NCBI GenBank assembly: GCA_007128345.1
Contig: SKXS01000240.1
Span: 1 to 6,147 of the forward strand
Reading direction: 5' to 3'
DNA: 6,147 nt
DNA from: Spirochaetia bacterium
GTDB taxonomy: Bacteria; Spirochaetota; Spirochaetia; PWKH01
Part shown: piece after piece, positions 1-5,479 of the stretch
How positions within the stretch are numbered: position 1 is the first letter of the stretch
How the letters are laid out: the number at the start of each line of letters is the position of its first letter
The notes under the pieces: generated by a model
What the model was told of the DNA's origin: nothing
Database searches by the model: none
Seen by the model: the letters and a program-made list of their open reading frames with translations, nothing else
Program-made: the position numbers and the translations under genes

Positions 1-262
1 CCAGCAAATCCACCAGCTCCCGTATCGATGCCGTCTCAGGACCCAGATACGTCACATCCGCATTGAACATCTGTCCCGCATCTCGTACCCCTTTCACCAC
101 AACACCCCAGAACGGATCCGCCACTCCTCCATGGGTCACCACATAATACTTATACCGTTCTCCCGTCGGCGCTACCGCCTCTGCCCTGCTCGCAGCTACT
201 GCCGCCATACTCACCAGCAGCATCACTACCAGCACTAAAGCTGCTATGCGTACTCTTTTCAT
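1..262 (-). CDS. ABC transporter sugar-type substrate-binding protein, N-terminal part (cut by window edge)
   Basis: This is the start of an exported periplasmic binding protein; 87 codons are visible and the gene continues past position 1. Residues 1 to about 25 form a signal peptide: a basic start (MKRVRIAA), a hydrophobic core (LVLVVMLLVSM), then Ala-rich cleavage sites near AAVAAS. The mature part begins with YKYYVVTHGGVADPFWGVVV, followed by KGVRDAG and a turn near DVTYLGPE. This matches the first strand and helix of ribose/galactose-type binding proteins (Peripla_BP_4, RbsB-like), where the segment around DPFW lines the sugar pocket. The family delivers a sugar or related solute to an ABC permease; the substrate cannot be told from this fragment. 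The start is fixed by GGAGG at 269-273, six bases upstream of ATG. The permease and ATPase genes are not in the window and may lie to the left. Family assignment is fairly secure; specificity is unknown. Confidence 0.85.
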   Translation of the reverse strand, partial: MKRVRIAALVLVVMLLVSMAAVAASRAEAVAPTGERYKYYVVTHGGVADPFWGVVVKGVRDAGQMFNADVTYLGPETASIRELVDLL

Positions 263-415
263 CTCAAACCTCCATTTCCTTTGACATGAGTTTGCTCATC
301 CAAAGCAACTCCCATGCCAAACACCACCCCCCTCACCAGCAGCACACCCCTCTTCTCTCCTCTTATCCCTATGGCTCATTTCCACCACCACACCGGTGCC
401 TTTCCACCACTAAAA
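263..415 (-). other. G-rich, C-poor upstream region of the binding-protein gene
   Basis: By hand count, plus-strand positions 301-415 contain about 54 C but only about 9 G, so a minus-strand transcript leading into the binding-protein gene would be rich in G and nearly free of C. Such a leader would have little internal pairing. It holds G runs at 311-313, 327-332, 347-350 and 367-369. Closer to the gene, ATGAG-TTTG-CTCAT at 286-299 forms a small perfect inverted repeat about 24 bases before the start codon, which could be an operator half or a weak hairpin. No convincing -10/-35 pair for the gene was found here, so its promoter is unassigned. No coding sequence is seen. Confidence 0.4.
379..410. 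repeat. Two direct 10-bp repeats flanking a CACCGGTG palindrome
   Basis: TTTCCACCAC occurs at 379-388 and again at 401-410, a 22-bp period close to two helical turns. Between them lies the perfect 8-bp palindrome CACCGGTG (391-398). Same-face repeats upstream of a transporter gene are typical of activator or repressor sites, but the surrounding low-complexity CCA-rich sequence makes chance repetition fairly likely. The repeats are seen directly; any regulatory role is inferred. Confidence 0.3.
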
Positions 416-440
416 ATGAGGCTCAATGACGGTATATGTG

Positions 441-469
441 TTGCCGCTACAGTATATCAAAGATATATT
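441..469 (+). promoter_or_regulatory. Predicted sigma-70 promoter of the DJ-1/PfpI gene
   Basis: TTGCCG (441-446) and TATATT (464-469) are separated by exactly 17 bases, so the spacing is ideal and the -10 matches five of six consensus bases. Transcription would start near 476, giving a leader of only about 11 bases that just includes the ribosome site GAGGG at 477-481. This supports the ATG at 487 rather than the longer reading frame that opens upstream at 436. Confidence 0.45.
453..467. promoter_or_regulatory. Palindrome TATATC-AAA-GATATA overlapping the -10 element
   Basis: The two 6-bp arms (453-458 and 462-467) are perfect inverted repeats around a 3-bp centre. The right arm covers most of the -10 element of the gene at 487, so a dimeric protein bound here would block RNA polymerase. 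AT-rich DNA gives chance palindromes readily, so the operator call is tentative and the regulator is unknown. Confidence 0.35.
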
Positions 470-486
470 TACTGCAGAGGGTATAT

Positions 487-1008
487 ATGAAAATGAGAGA
501 TAAGAAAATCGGCATGCTTGTGGGCCCCGGTTTCGAAGACCTGGAATTCTGGGCTGTCTGGATGCGCATGAAGGAGGAAGGGGCTGATATCAAGGTTATG
601 GGATCTGAAGCAGGAAAAACCTATACGAGTAAAAGCGGGGGACTGACTGCTTCTTCTGATTACGGTCCCGGAGACCTGGGCGCTGATGATTTGGACGCGC
701 TTTTAGTTCCCGGAGGATGGGCCCCTGACTCACTGAGGAGGATACCGGAGTATCTTTCTCTTATCAGGGAAATGGACCGCCAGGGCAAGGTGCTGGGATT
801 CATCTGTCACGCGGGATGGCTTGCTGCCAGCGCCGGCATCGTCAAGGGGAGAAAAGCAACTGGTTCACTGGGCATCAAAGACGACATGGTCAATGCCGGG
901 GCTCTCTGGACAGACGAGAGCGCATTTACTGAAGGCAATCTCGTATGGGGACGAGTGGTAGCAGATATTCCCAACTATAACCGGGAACTGGTAGCTGCTC
1001 TCAGCTGA
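487..1008 (+). CDS. DJ-1/PfpI-family protein (class I glutamine amidotransferase-like fold)
   Basis: A 173-residue cytoplasmic protein of the DJ-1/PfpI superfamily, whose members act as proteases or chaperones, deglycases/glyoxalases, or stress proteins. The Rossmann-like opening KIGMLVGPGFEDLEFW carries the conserved Glu (residue 17). VPGGWAPDSLR lies at about 74-84. The nucleophile elbow FICHAGW holds Cys107 followed by His108, and the C-terminal segment GRVVADIPNYNREL matches the family's closing motif. Length is typical (about 165-190), so the gene looks complete. The start is ATG 487 because GAGGG ends five bases upstream and the predicted transcript begins near 476; a longer frame from 436 would place codons upstream of transcription. 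It has its own promoter with a palindrome over the -10. It converges on the lipocalin gene with seven bases between. Exact activity cannot be given: deglycase, protease and chaperone labels in this family are not separable from these motifs. Confidence 0.92.
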   Translation: MKMRDKKIGMLVGPGFEDLEFWAVWMRMKEEGADIKVMGSEAGKTYTSKSGGLTASSDYGPGDLGADDLDALLVPGGWAPDSLRRIPEYLSLIREMDRQGKVLGFICHAGWLAASAGIVKGRKATGSLGIKDDMVNAGALWTDESAFTEGNLVWGRVVADIPNYNRELVAALS

Positions 1009-1015
1009 CTACAGG

Positions 1016-1561
1016 TCACATGCCTGCGTGCGGCTGCTGAGATGTTTTGATGATGAGATCGGGATCAAACCCCTTCTTTTCAAGGGATGCGACTATCATG
1101 TCGTAGACATCAGGTTCAAGAGAGCTCGTCCTGCTGAGAATCCACAGGCTTTTTCTGTCAGGTGTGGTCACTGCCGCCCATTGGTAGTGTTCCTGGTCCA
1201 GTTCTATAATCAGATAGCCGGCTGGAAAGATCCCGAAGAACTTTACCCGAAGCCAGCTCCCAGACTCATTGACGGGCCGTGCGGTTGCCTTCACTTGCTG
1301 GGTGTAGGCTCCTCCGTACTCTTCTTCCCAGCATCGGTTCAGCACAGAGATGCTCCCGTTCTCTCGGATAGCATACTCTGCCGTTGAATCACCGCAGGGC
1401 CGCCTCTGGAACGAATGAGGATACCTTCCTACCTGGTACCAGAGACCAGCGTACCGCTCAAGATCCACATGGTCTACTAACAGGGAAGCCGCCTCTTCTG
1501 GAATCCTGGTGGCGCACCCGAATATCATGGCCATCACACACCCCCATAGCATGATACGCAT
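1016..1561 (-). CDS. blc: Blc-like lipocalin, probable outer-membrane lipoprotein
   Basis: A 181-residue bacterial lipocalin. A short signal with one basic residue (MRIMLWGCVMAM) ends in the lipobox-like IFGC, giving a lipidated Cys16; Phe at the -2 position is looser than the usual enterobacterial lipobox. Residue +2 is Ala, not Asp, so outer-membrane sorting is likely if a Lol system is present. The first lipocalin block VDLERYAGLWYQVGRYPHSF (32-51) carries the invariant Gly-x-Trp (39-41). Further conserved blocks are VLNRC (73-77), LRVKFFG (104-110), YQWAAV (126-131) and the third-block Arg in SLWILSR (138-144). Cys56 and Cys77 are placed as in related proteins and might pair. E. coli Blc binds lysophospholipids and fatty acids; the same role is inferred here. 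A longer frame from 1582 starts with GTG and contains the ribosome site, so the ATG at 1561 is chosen. The gene lies 113 bp downstream of the YihY gene and may be read from it. Confidence 0.9.
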   Translation of the reverse strand: MRIMLWGCVMAMIFGCATRIPEEAASLLVDHVDLERYAGLWYQVGRYPHSFQRRPCGDSTAEYAIRENGSISVLNRCWEEEYGGAYTQQVKATARPVNESGSWLRVKFFGIFPAGYLIIELDQEHYQWAAVTTPDRKSLWILSRTSSLEPDVYDMIVASLEKKGFDPDLIIKTSQQPHAGM

Positions 1562-1565
1562 GCCG

Positions 1566-1574
1566 TCCTCCTTT
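1566..1574 (-). promoter_or_regulatory. Strong ribosome site that fixes the lipocalin start
   Basis: On the minus strand AAAGGAGGA (1574 down to 1566) sits with the GGAGG core about five bases before ATG at 1561. The alternative GTG start at 1582 would be translated through this site and has no comparable site of its own. Confidence 0.75.
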
Positions 1575-1597
1575 ACTTGCACTCATATGCTGCATCC

Positions 1598-1638
1598 TCC
1601 GTGCAGCAGCTGCACCGGAAGGGACGGAGGAGTCGTCC
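1598..1638. other. Two adjacent hairpins in the YihY-lipocalin spacer
   Basis: The 113-bp spacer contains GTGCAGC-A-GCTGCAC (1601-1615), a perfect 7-bp inverted repeat that can extend to about ten pairs (TCC/GGA) with one bulged base. It also contains GGACG-N7-CGTCC (1622-1638). Neither is followed by a T run in the minus-strand direction, so they are not standard intrinsic terminators. They might adjust mRNA stability or read-through between the two genes, or form a protein site. An 8-bp repeat GAGGAGTC also occurs at 1627-1634 and 1658-1665. No clear promoter for the lipocalin was seen here. Confidence 0.4.
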
Positions 1639-1674
1639 ATACAACCGAGCTGCTGAAGAGGAGTCATTTGCGTT

Positions 1675-2925
1675 TTAACGCTCCTGATTCCCTTTTACCC
1701 TGTTTCCGGTAACCAGCGAGAGCAGATGCTGGTTGCGCAGAGACTTCATTCCCGATGTGATCACCTGATACGCTACGAATTCTCCCGGCGTTCCTCCGGT
1801 TTTTCCTTGAGGGACGGGACCGAAGAGCGCCTGCGCTACGTCTCGTATGTTGAGGTCCTCCAGGGGCCTGGAGGGAATGTAGCTCCTGCCTGTCTTGTCA
1901 ACACGAATGATGTACTCTGTCTTCTCAAGCAGGTTCAAATAGTTATTCAGTTTCTGACCGGGAAGTTTCTCAGCCAAATCTTTGACGCTGGTTGATCCCT
2001 TACCTGTTTTGTACCGGTTGGCAATTTCCGTCAGCACATCAATTCCCCGGGCAATCTGCTCAGAAGGCGGATCCGGGAGTACCGCGGTAGGTGTCCGGCC
2101 GGGACGATACTGGTGCACGTAGGATACTTCAACCCCAAAAAAGATAATGACCCAGATCCAGTAGACCCACAGCAGGAATATGAGGATCGTGGCTAAAGAC
2201 CCGTATATGATCGAGTAGTTCAGCAGCCCGCTGACGAACGTCACGAACAGGTAGTTCGATATCTGAAAGAGCACCATGGATACGCATGATCCGATGAGCG
2301 CACTGACAGGGTTCACTTTGGTGTCTGGTACCAGAAGGATGATGAGGAAGGGTGCCAAAAAGATGAATACCCAGGGAGAGAGCATACGCATGATATTCAG
2401 CAGCAAGGTAGTCTCCGGGGTCATGCGCAGCAGGCTCCTGAGAAACGTCGTTAAGCTCACATAAGCGCTCAGCAGCAGGGTGCCAATCACCAGTACGGTG
2501 ACAAATCTGCCGAAACGCATAACCAGGTTGGATTTTATGGAAGTCCGGTAGATCTGGTTAACCGTCATCCACATGCGGTTGAGCATGAATGTTGAGGTGA
2601 AGAGAAACGATACGAGACCGATTACGCCCAGACTTCCCGCATTGATCAGGAATTCCTCGACCATCTCAATGAATCCGGTCTCAGCGGCTTCACCGAACTG
2701 CTCAAGCAGGAAGGTCTGCAGGTACTGCTGCACCTCGTCCAGAACTCCAAACCCTGAGAGCAGGGCAACGGTGAAGGCGAGGAAAGGTACCATGGATATC
2801 AGGGTTGAGTAGACTACGCTAGATGCAAGAATGAAGACGCGGTCGCGGTTAAAATGATATGCCACGTCCTTTACGAAATCAATAACCTGATACGTATGTC
2901 CCTGAGCTGATTTCACATTCGTCAT
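1675..2925 (-). CDS. YihY/BrkB-family inner-membrane protein with C-terminal soluble domain
   Basis: A 416-residue integral membrane protein of the YihY/BrkB (virulence factor BrkB, formerly misnamed RNase BN) family. The N-terminal half has about six membrane segments, near residues 31-58, 97-115, 139-163, 181-200, 209-233 and 243-269. Family marks are ASSVVYSTLISMVPFLAF (34-51) and the last helix block beginning YGSLATILIFLLW (241-253), which ends GVEVSYVHQ. After residue 275 there is a soluble tail of about 140 residues. Within it, about 289-352 resembles a winged helix: helix IARGIDVLTEIANRYK, then SVKDLAEKLPG and the LEKTEYIIRVDKTGRSYIP wing. The E. coli protein is much shorter (about 290 residues) and lacks most of this; longer forms with such tails are common in other phyla. 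Molecular function is not established for the family. There is no Shine-Dalgarno sequence before ATG 2925, and the predicted promoter puts transcription start at or one base before it, so the mRNA may be leaderless. Confidence 0.92.
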   Translation of the reverse strand: MTNVKSAQGHTYQVIDFVKDVAYHFNRDRVFILASSVVYSTLISMVPFLAFTVALLSGFGVLDEVQQYLQTFLLEQFGEAAETGFIEMVEEFLINAGSLGVIGLVSFLFTSTFMLNRMWMTVNQIYRTSIKSNLVMRFGRFVTVLVIGTLLLSAYVSLTTFLRSLLRMTPETTLLLNIMRMLSPWVFIFLAPFLIILLVPDTKVNPVSALIGSCVSMVLFQISNYLFVTFVSGLLNYSIIYGSLATILIFLLWVYWIWVIIFFGVEVSYVHQYRPGRTPTAVLPDPPSEQIARGIDVLTEIANRYKTGKGSTSVKDLAEKLPGQKLNNYLNLLEKTEYIIRVDKTGRSYIPSRPLEDLNIRDVAQALFGPVPQGKTGGTPGEFVAYQVITSGMKSLRNQHLLSLVTGNRVKGNQER

Positions 2926-2932
2926 GGAAGGT

Positions 2933-2961
2933 ATTGTATATCAAGAAACCTGTGATGTACA
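2933..2961 (-). promoter_or_regulatory. Predicted promoter of the YihY-family gene
   Basis: Read on the minus strand, TGTACA (2961-2956) and TACAAT (2938-2933) are 17 bases apart; the -10 matches five and the -35 four of six consensus bases. Only seven bases separate the -10 from the ATG at 2925, so transcription should begin at or next to the start codon. Confidence 0.45.
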
Positions 2962-2980
2962 CTCCGTCGATTCGGTGTAA

Positions 2981-3009
2981 TTGACAAGAACTCACCGCGC
3001 AGTTAGAGT
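2981..3009 (+). promoter_or_regulatory. Predicted promoter of the CaCA exchanger gene
   Basis: A consensus -35, TTGACA (2981-2986), stands 17 bases before TAGAGT (3004-3009, four of six matches). Transcription would start near 3016, which rules out a GTG start at 3012 and leaves a leader of about 14 bases before ATG 3030. The -35 lies 19 bp from the -35 of the divergent promoter, so the two polymerases would compete or share a regulator. Confidence 0.5.
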
Positions 3010-3019
3010 GTGTGCTACT

Positions 3020-3023
3020 GGAG
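3020..3023 (+). promoter_or_regulatory. Ribosome site GGAG that fixes the exchanger start
   Basis: GGAG at 3020-3023 lies six bases before ATG 3030. The longer frame from GTG 3012 would cover this site and has only a weak AGAG upstream. Confidence 0.6.
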
Positions 3024-3029
3024 AACCGC

Positions 3030-4052
3030 ATGGAACACTGGCTGGCAGAGCTGCTTGATACATTACCGACGTTACTGCTTTTCACGGTCATCGCAGTTTC
3101 CCTCTTCACGTTGAGCAAAGGTGCAGACATCCTGGTCGATGAGGCGGTATCTCTCTCGCTGCGCTGGGGTATCCCCAAGATGATTATCGGTGCGACCATT
3201 GTGAGCATCGGCACCACCCTTCCTGAAGCTTCCGTTTCCGTTGCCGCAGCAGTTACCGGCGACCCGGACATTGCCCTGGGCAACGCCGTGGGATCAATTA
3301 TCTGCGACACCAGCCTCATCATCGGCATAGCAGCCCTCATCCGCCCGCTGCCGGTCCAACGGGAGCTTACTGACCGGCAAGCGTGGATACACCTGGGCAG
3401 CGGACTGCTGCTGGTGGCAGCGGCACTTCCCTGGAGCTCCTTAGGCAGAGGCATAAGCAGTCAGGGCATCGTACCTCAATGGATGGGGTTCGTATTTTTG
3501 GCCCTTCTGGTAGTCTACATCTACCGGACCATCGTGCGTGCGCGGCAGAACAGCAACCAGTTGGCTGTAGAAGCCGTACACATTGATACAGGCCCTCTCC
3601 CCTCCCTGATATTCAGGATGGTCCTTGCCCTGGCGCTGATCATCGTTTCATCAAGGGTGCTTATTCCCACCGTGCAGATCACTGCGGTACGCATGGGCAT
3701 ACCCCGGTCCATCATTGCGGCTACCCTCGTTGCGTTCGGCACCTCGCTTCCTGAGCTCAGCACAGCGATCAGCGCATCAAGGAAAGGGCACGGTGAACTG
3801 GCCATAGGCAATGTGATCGGGGCGGATATTCTCAATGTCCTTTTCGTAGTGGGATCAGCTGCAGCAGTCACCCCCGCAGGGCTCACGGTTCCTGTGAATT
3901 TCACCTGGTTTCACTTCCCTGTGATGATCACCGTACTCGTGTTGTTCCGTCTTTTCCTGCTCTCGAAGTCACGAACCGTGGGACGATTGATGGGGACGGT
4001 GCTGCTGCTATTTTATGTTTTCTACGTAGTTGCGAGTTACACAATCATCTGA
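3030..4052 (+). CDS. CaCA-family sodium/calcium exchanger-like antiporter
   Basis: A 340-residue inner-membrane protein with about ten membrane helices in two inverted halves, the architecture of the Ca2+/cation antiporter family (YrbG, NCX_Mj). The first alpha repeat is GATIVSIGTTLPEASVS (54-70) plus GNAVGSIICDTSLIIG (84-99); the second is ATLVAFGTSLPELSTAI (231-247) plus GNVIGADILNVLFVVG (260-275). The ion-binding glutamates are Glu66 and Glu242. A short hydrophilic loop (about 170-190) joins the halves, as in bacterial members, with no regulatory calcium domain. The protein most likely exchanges cytoplasmic Ca2+ for Na+ or H+; ion choice is not provable from sequence. Compared with NCX_Mj as I recall it, the Asn/Asp pair at the two repeat ends appears exchanged (Asp93 and Asn269), and the first-repeat GSN becomes GSI. 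The start at 3030 follows from GGAG and the promoter position. The stop overlaps the convergent hydrolase gene by 8 bp. Confidence 0.93.
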   Translation: MEHWLAELLDTLPTLLLFTVIAVSLFTLSKGADILVDEAVSLSLRWGIPKMIIGATIVSIGTTLPEASVSVAAAVTGDPDIALGNAVGSIICDTSLIIGIAALIRPLPVQRELTDRQAWIHLGSGLLLVAAALPWSSLGRGISSQGIVPQWMGFVFLALLVVYIYRTIVRARQNSNQLAVEAVHIDTGPLPSLIFRMVLALALIIVSSRVLIPTVQITAVRMGIPRSIIAATLVAFGTSLPELSTAISASRKGHGELAIGNVIGADILNVLFVVGSAAAVTPAGLTVPVNFTWFHFPVMITVLVLFRLFLLSKSRTVGRLMGTVLLLFYVFYVVASYTII

Positions 4053-4977
4053 CGATGTGCGTCCTCAACCAGGATATGACCACTTCAATTGCAAGATCAC
4101 GGTCGATTTCATTAAGAATCTCGTGACGCATATGGGGAAACAGCCGCAAGGTCACATCCTGCATACCCAGAGATCTTAAAGTCCGGTAGACCTCTCTGGG
4201 ACCCCTGCCCATCTTTCCTACGGGGTCACGCTCTCCGCTCACCAGAAGCACGGGAAGTTCCTTAGGCATGGAAGCAAGGAGTTTTCTGTTGTGTATGCGT
4301 ATGAGGCCGTCCAGCAGGTCCCGAAAAAAGGCGGAAGTGCAGACGAATCCGCACAGCGGATCGTCAATATATGCGTCCACCTGATCCTCATCGCTGCTCA
4401 GCCAATCGTATGCAGAGCGGTTAGGCCTGAACGAGCGATTGTAGGAGCCGAAGGAGAGACGGTCAAGCAGCCGGTCCTTATGGCATACCCCGTACTTGCG
4501 GATGTTCCTGATGGCTATCACCTTGCCGACTTTGCCCATAAATCCGGGATTCCCGGCAGTGCCGGAAAGAATCACCCCGCTGTAACGTTCAGGGTTATCT
4601 ATCATTATCGTCCTTGCCAAAAACGATCCCATGCTGTGGCCGAGGAGAAACAGCGGCATATCGGGCTGTTCTTCAGCAATCTTCTGCCCGATCTCATTGA
4701 TATCCTCAGTCACGCGATTCCAGCCGTCCTGCTCAGCAAAAAAGCCGATCTCTCCTTCGTCCTCCATGGTTTTTCCGTGCCCCCGGAGATCCTGGGCATA
4801 CACGGCAAACCCGGCTTCAGCAAGCCTAGAACCAAGATAATCGTACCGCGCCGCATGTTCAGCCATGCCGTGGATAATCTGCACACTCCCTATGATGCGA
4901 TCTTCTTCTTCCGGTTTCCACCGGTAGTAAAACATCTTCTTGCTGTCACCAGCATGTATGTACCATCCTCTCGGCAT
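4045..4977 (-). CDS. Alpha/beta hydrolase, monoacylglycerol lipase / lysophospholipase-like
   Basis: A 310-residue serine hydrolase of the Hydrolase_4 (serine aminopeptidase S33) group, no signal peptide, probably cytoplasmic. The oxyanion-hole block is IIHGMAEHAARY (34-45), followed by YAQDLRGHGKT (60-70). The nucleophile elbow GHSMGS (113-118) gives Ser115; the acid is Asp251 in VSGERDPVG and the base His285 in PHMRHEILNE, so the triad is intact. The lid region (about 140-235) contains LSFGSYNRSF and DDPLCGFVCT, a pattern seen in many bacterial lysophospholipase-like relatives. Likely substrates are monoacylglycerols, lysophospholipids or other small esters; this is a family inference. The start is ATG 4977: GGGAGGTGAA (4990 down to 4981) has its GGAGG core seven bases upstream, whereas the earlier ATGs at 4995 and 4992 precede that site. 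A promoter lies at 5016-5044, so the gene is probably transcribed apart from the upstream DUF2089 operon. Its 3' end overlaps the exchanger gene. Confidence 0.92.
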   Translation of the reverse strand: MPRGWYIHAGDSKKMFYYRWKPEEEDRIIGSVQIIHGMAEHAARYDYLGSRLAEAGFAVYAQDLRGHGKTMEDEGEIGFFAEQDGWNRVTEDINEIGQKIAEEQPDMPLFLLGHSMGSFLARTIMIDNPERYSGVILSGTAGNPGFMGKVGKVIAIRNIRKYGVCHKDRLLDRLSFGSYNRSFRPNRSAYDWLSSDEDQVDAYIDDPLCGFVCTSAFFRDLLDGLIRIHNRKLLASMPKELPVLLVSGERDPVGKMGRGPREVYRTLRSLGMQDVTLRLFPHMRHEILNEIDRDLAIEVVISWLRTHIVR

Positions 4978-5015
4978 GACTTCACCTCCCATCATGTACG
5001 GAAGTACGCTACATC

Positions 5016-5044
5016 ATTGTATGCGACTATAACATCCAGTGCAA
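5016..5044 (-). promoter_or_regulatory. Predicted promoter of the hydrolase gene
   Basis: On the minus strand TTGCAC (5044-5039) precedes TACAAT (5021-5016) by 17 bases. The -10 is good (five of six), the -35 weak beyond TTG. Transcription from about 5009 gives a leader of about 32 bases, with a short GTAC-N4-GTAC repeat at 4996-5007 just before the ribosome site. No intrinsic terminator of the upstream operon was seen in the 116-bp spacer, so some read-through is possible. Confidence 0.4.
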
Positions 5045-5093
5045 GAAGAAATAATTGGGACGCCTCATGCACCCCCGCGGCAGCCAGTATGTG

Positions 5094-5477
5094 TTATTCG
5101 ATAAATATTCGTACATGCTCACGGCTGTCTTCATCGGTAACATCGACTAAGGTCTCCTGCTCCAGGTCGTCCACCGACGAGAGGATCTCATCCAGGTTAA
5201 TGCCCTGATGGTCCATCTCCTTTTTGGCATCCGAAGGAATGAACTTCTCTGCCCACTTGACCAGACGAAGGGGAATCTTGACATTCACCTTCGGTCGATC
5301 ACTGTCCAGTGACGTGACCACAATCCGCAGCTTCTTTCCGCGGATACCGCCCTTCACCTGCTTCACAGCATGCTCTTCAGGATCCAGACTGTCCAACGAA
5401 GCAAGCAGGTCAGCCGCCTCTTCGGCACTGATCTTCCCTTCTTCCACCATTTTTAACACTCTCATCTTCTCTTCCAT
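5094..5477 (-). CDS. SHOCT-like domain protein, partner of the DUF2089 gene
   Basis: A 127-residue acidic soluble protein without membrane segments. Residues about 4-27 (KMRVLKMVEEGKISAEEAAD then LLASL) form the SHOCT-like helical hairpin also found at the start of YvlB/DUF4097-type proteins. The rest, from KKLRIVVTSLDSDRPKVNV through IPLRLVKWAEKFIP and INLDEILSSV to VDVTDEDSREHVRIFIE, is the conserved body common in proteins encoded beside DUF2089 genes. Its molecular role is not known to me; SHOCT-type hairpins are thought to serve oligomerisation or interaction. The start is taken as ATG 5477 because AAGGAG (5490-5485) is seven bases away. The ATG at 5483, which would give an ATGA overlap with the upstream stop, is only one base from that site. 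Translational coupling with the upstream gene is likely either way. The protein shares its hairpin motif with the C terminus of that neighbour. Confidence 0.85.
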   Translation of the reverse strand: MEEKMRVLKMVEEGKISAEEAADLLASLDSLDPEEHAVKQVKGGIRGKKLRIVVTSLDSDRPKVNVKIPLRLVKWAEKFIPSDAKKEMDHQGINLDEILSSVDDLEQETLVDVTDEDSREHVRIFIE

Positions 5478-5479
5478 AC

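Noticed and set aside
311..369. G-quadruplex in the binding-protein leader
   Set aside because: Four G runs exist on the minus strand, but the loops between them are about 13-16 bases, too long for a canonical quadruplex.
993..1006. Hairpin AGCTG-CTCT-CAGCT at the end of the DJ-1/PfpI gene as a terminator
   Set aside because: Only five pairs, inside the coding sequence, and no T run follows.
1028..1387. Plus-strand open frame antisense to the lipocalin gene
   Set aside because: The minus-strand frame has the lipocalin motifs and a strong ribosome site; this one has neither.
1458..1667. Minus-strand frame overlapping the lipocalin start, possible leader peptide
   Set aside because: Out of frame with the lipocalin, composition is His/Arg/Gly-rich noise, and it runs far into the coding region; the GGAGG before an internal ATG is not enough support.
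2879..3454. Minus-strand open frame of 191 codons antisense to the exchanger
   Set aside because: Ser/Arg/Met-rich translation typical of a shadow frame; it crosses the divergent promoter region and the start of the YihY gene.
3521..3904. Minus-strand open frame inside the exchanger gene
   Set aside because: Shadow of the second alpha repeat; no motif and no separate promoter or ribosome site.
4291..5208. Long plus-strand open frame of 305 codons
   Set aside because: It lies antisense to the hydrolase gene and runs into the SHOCT-like gene, both of which carry clear family motifs; its translation has no recognisable domain and no ribosome site was seen.
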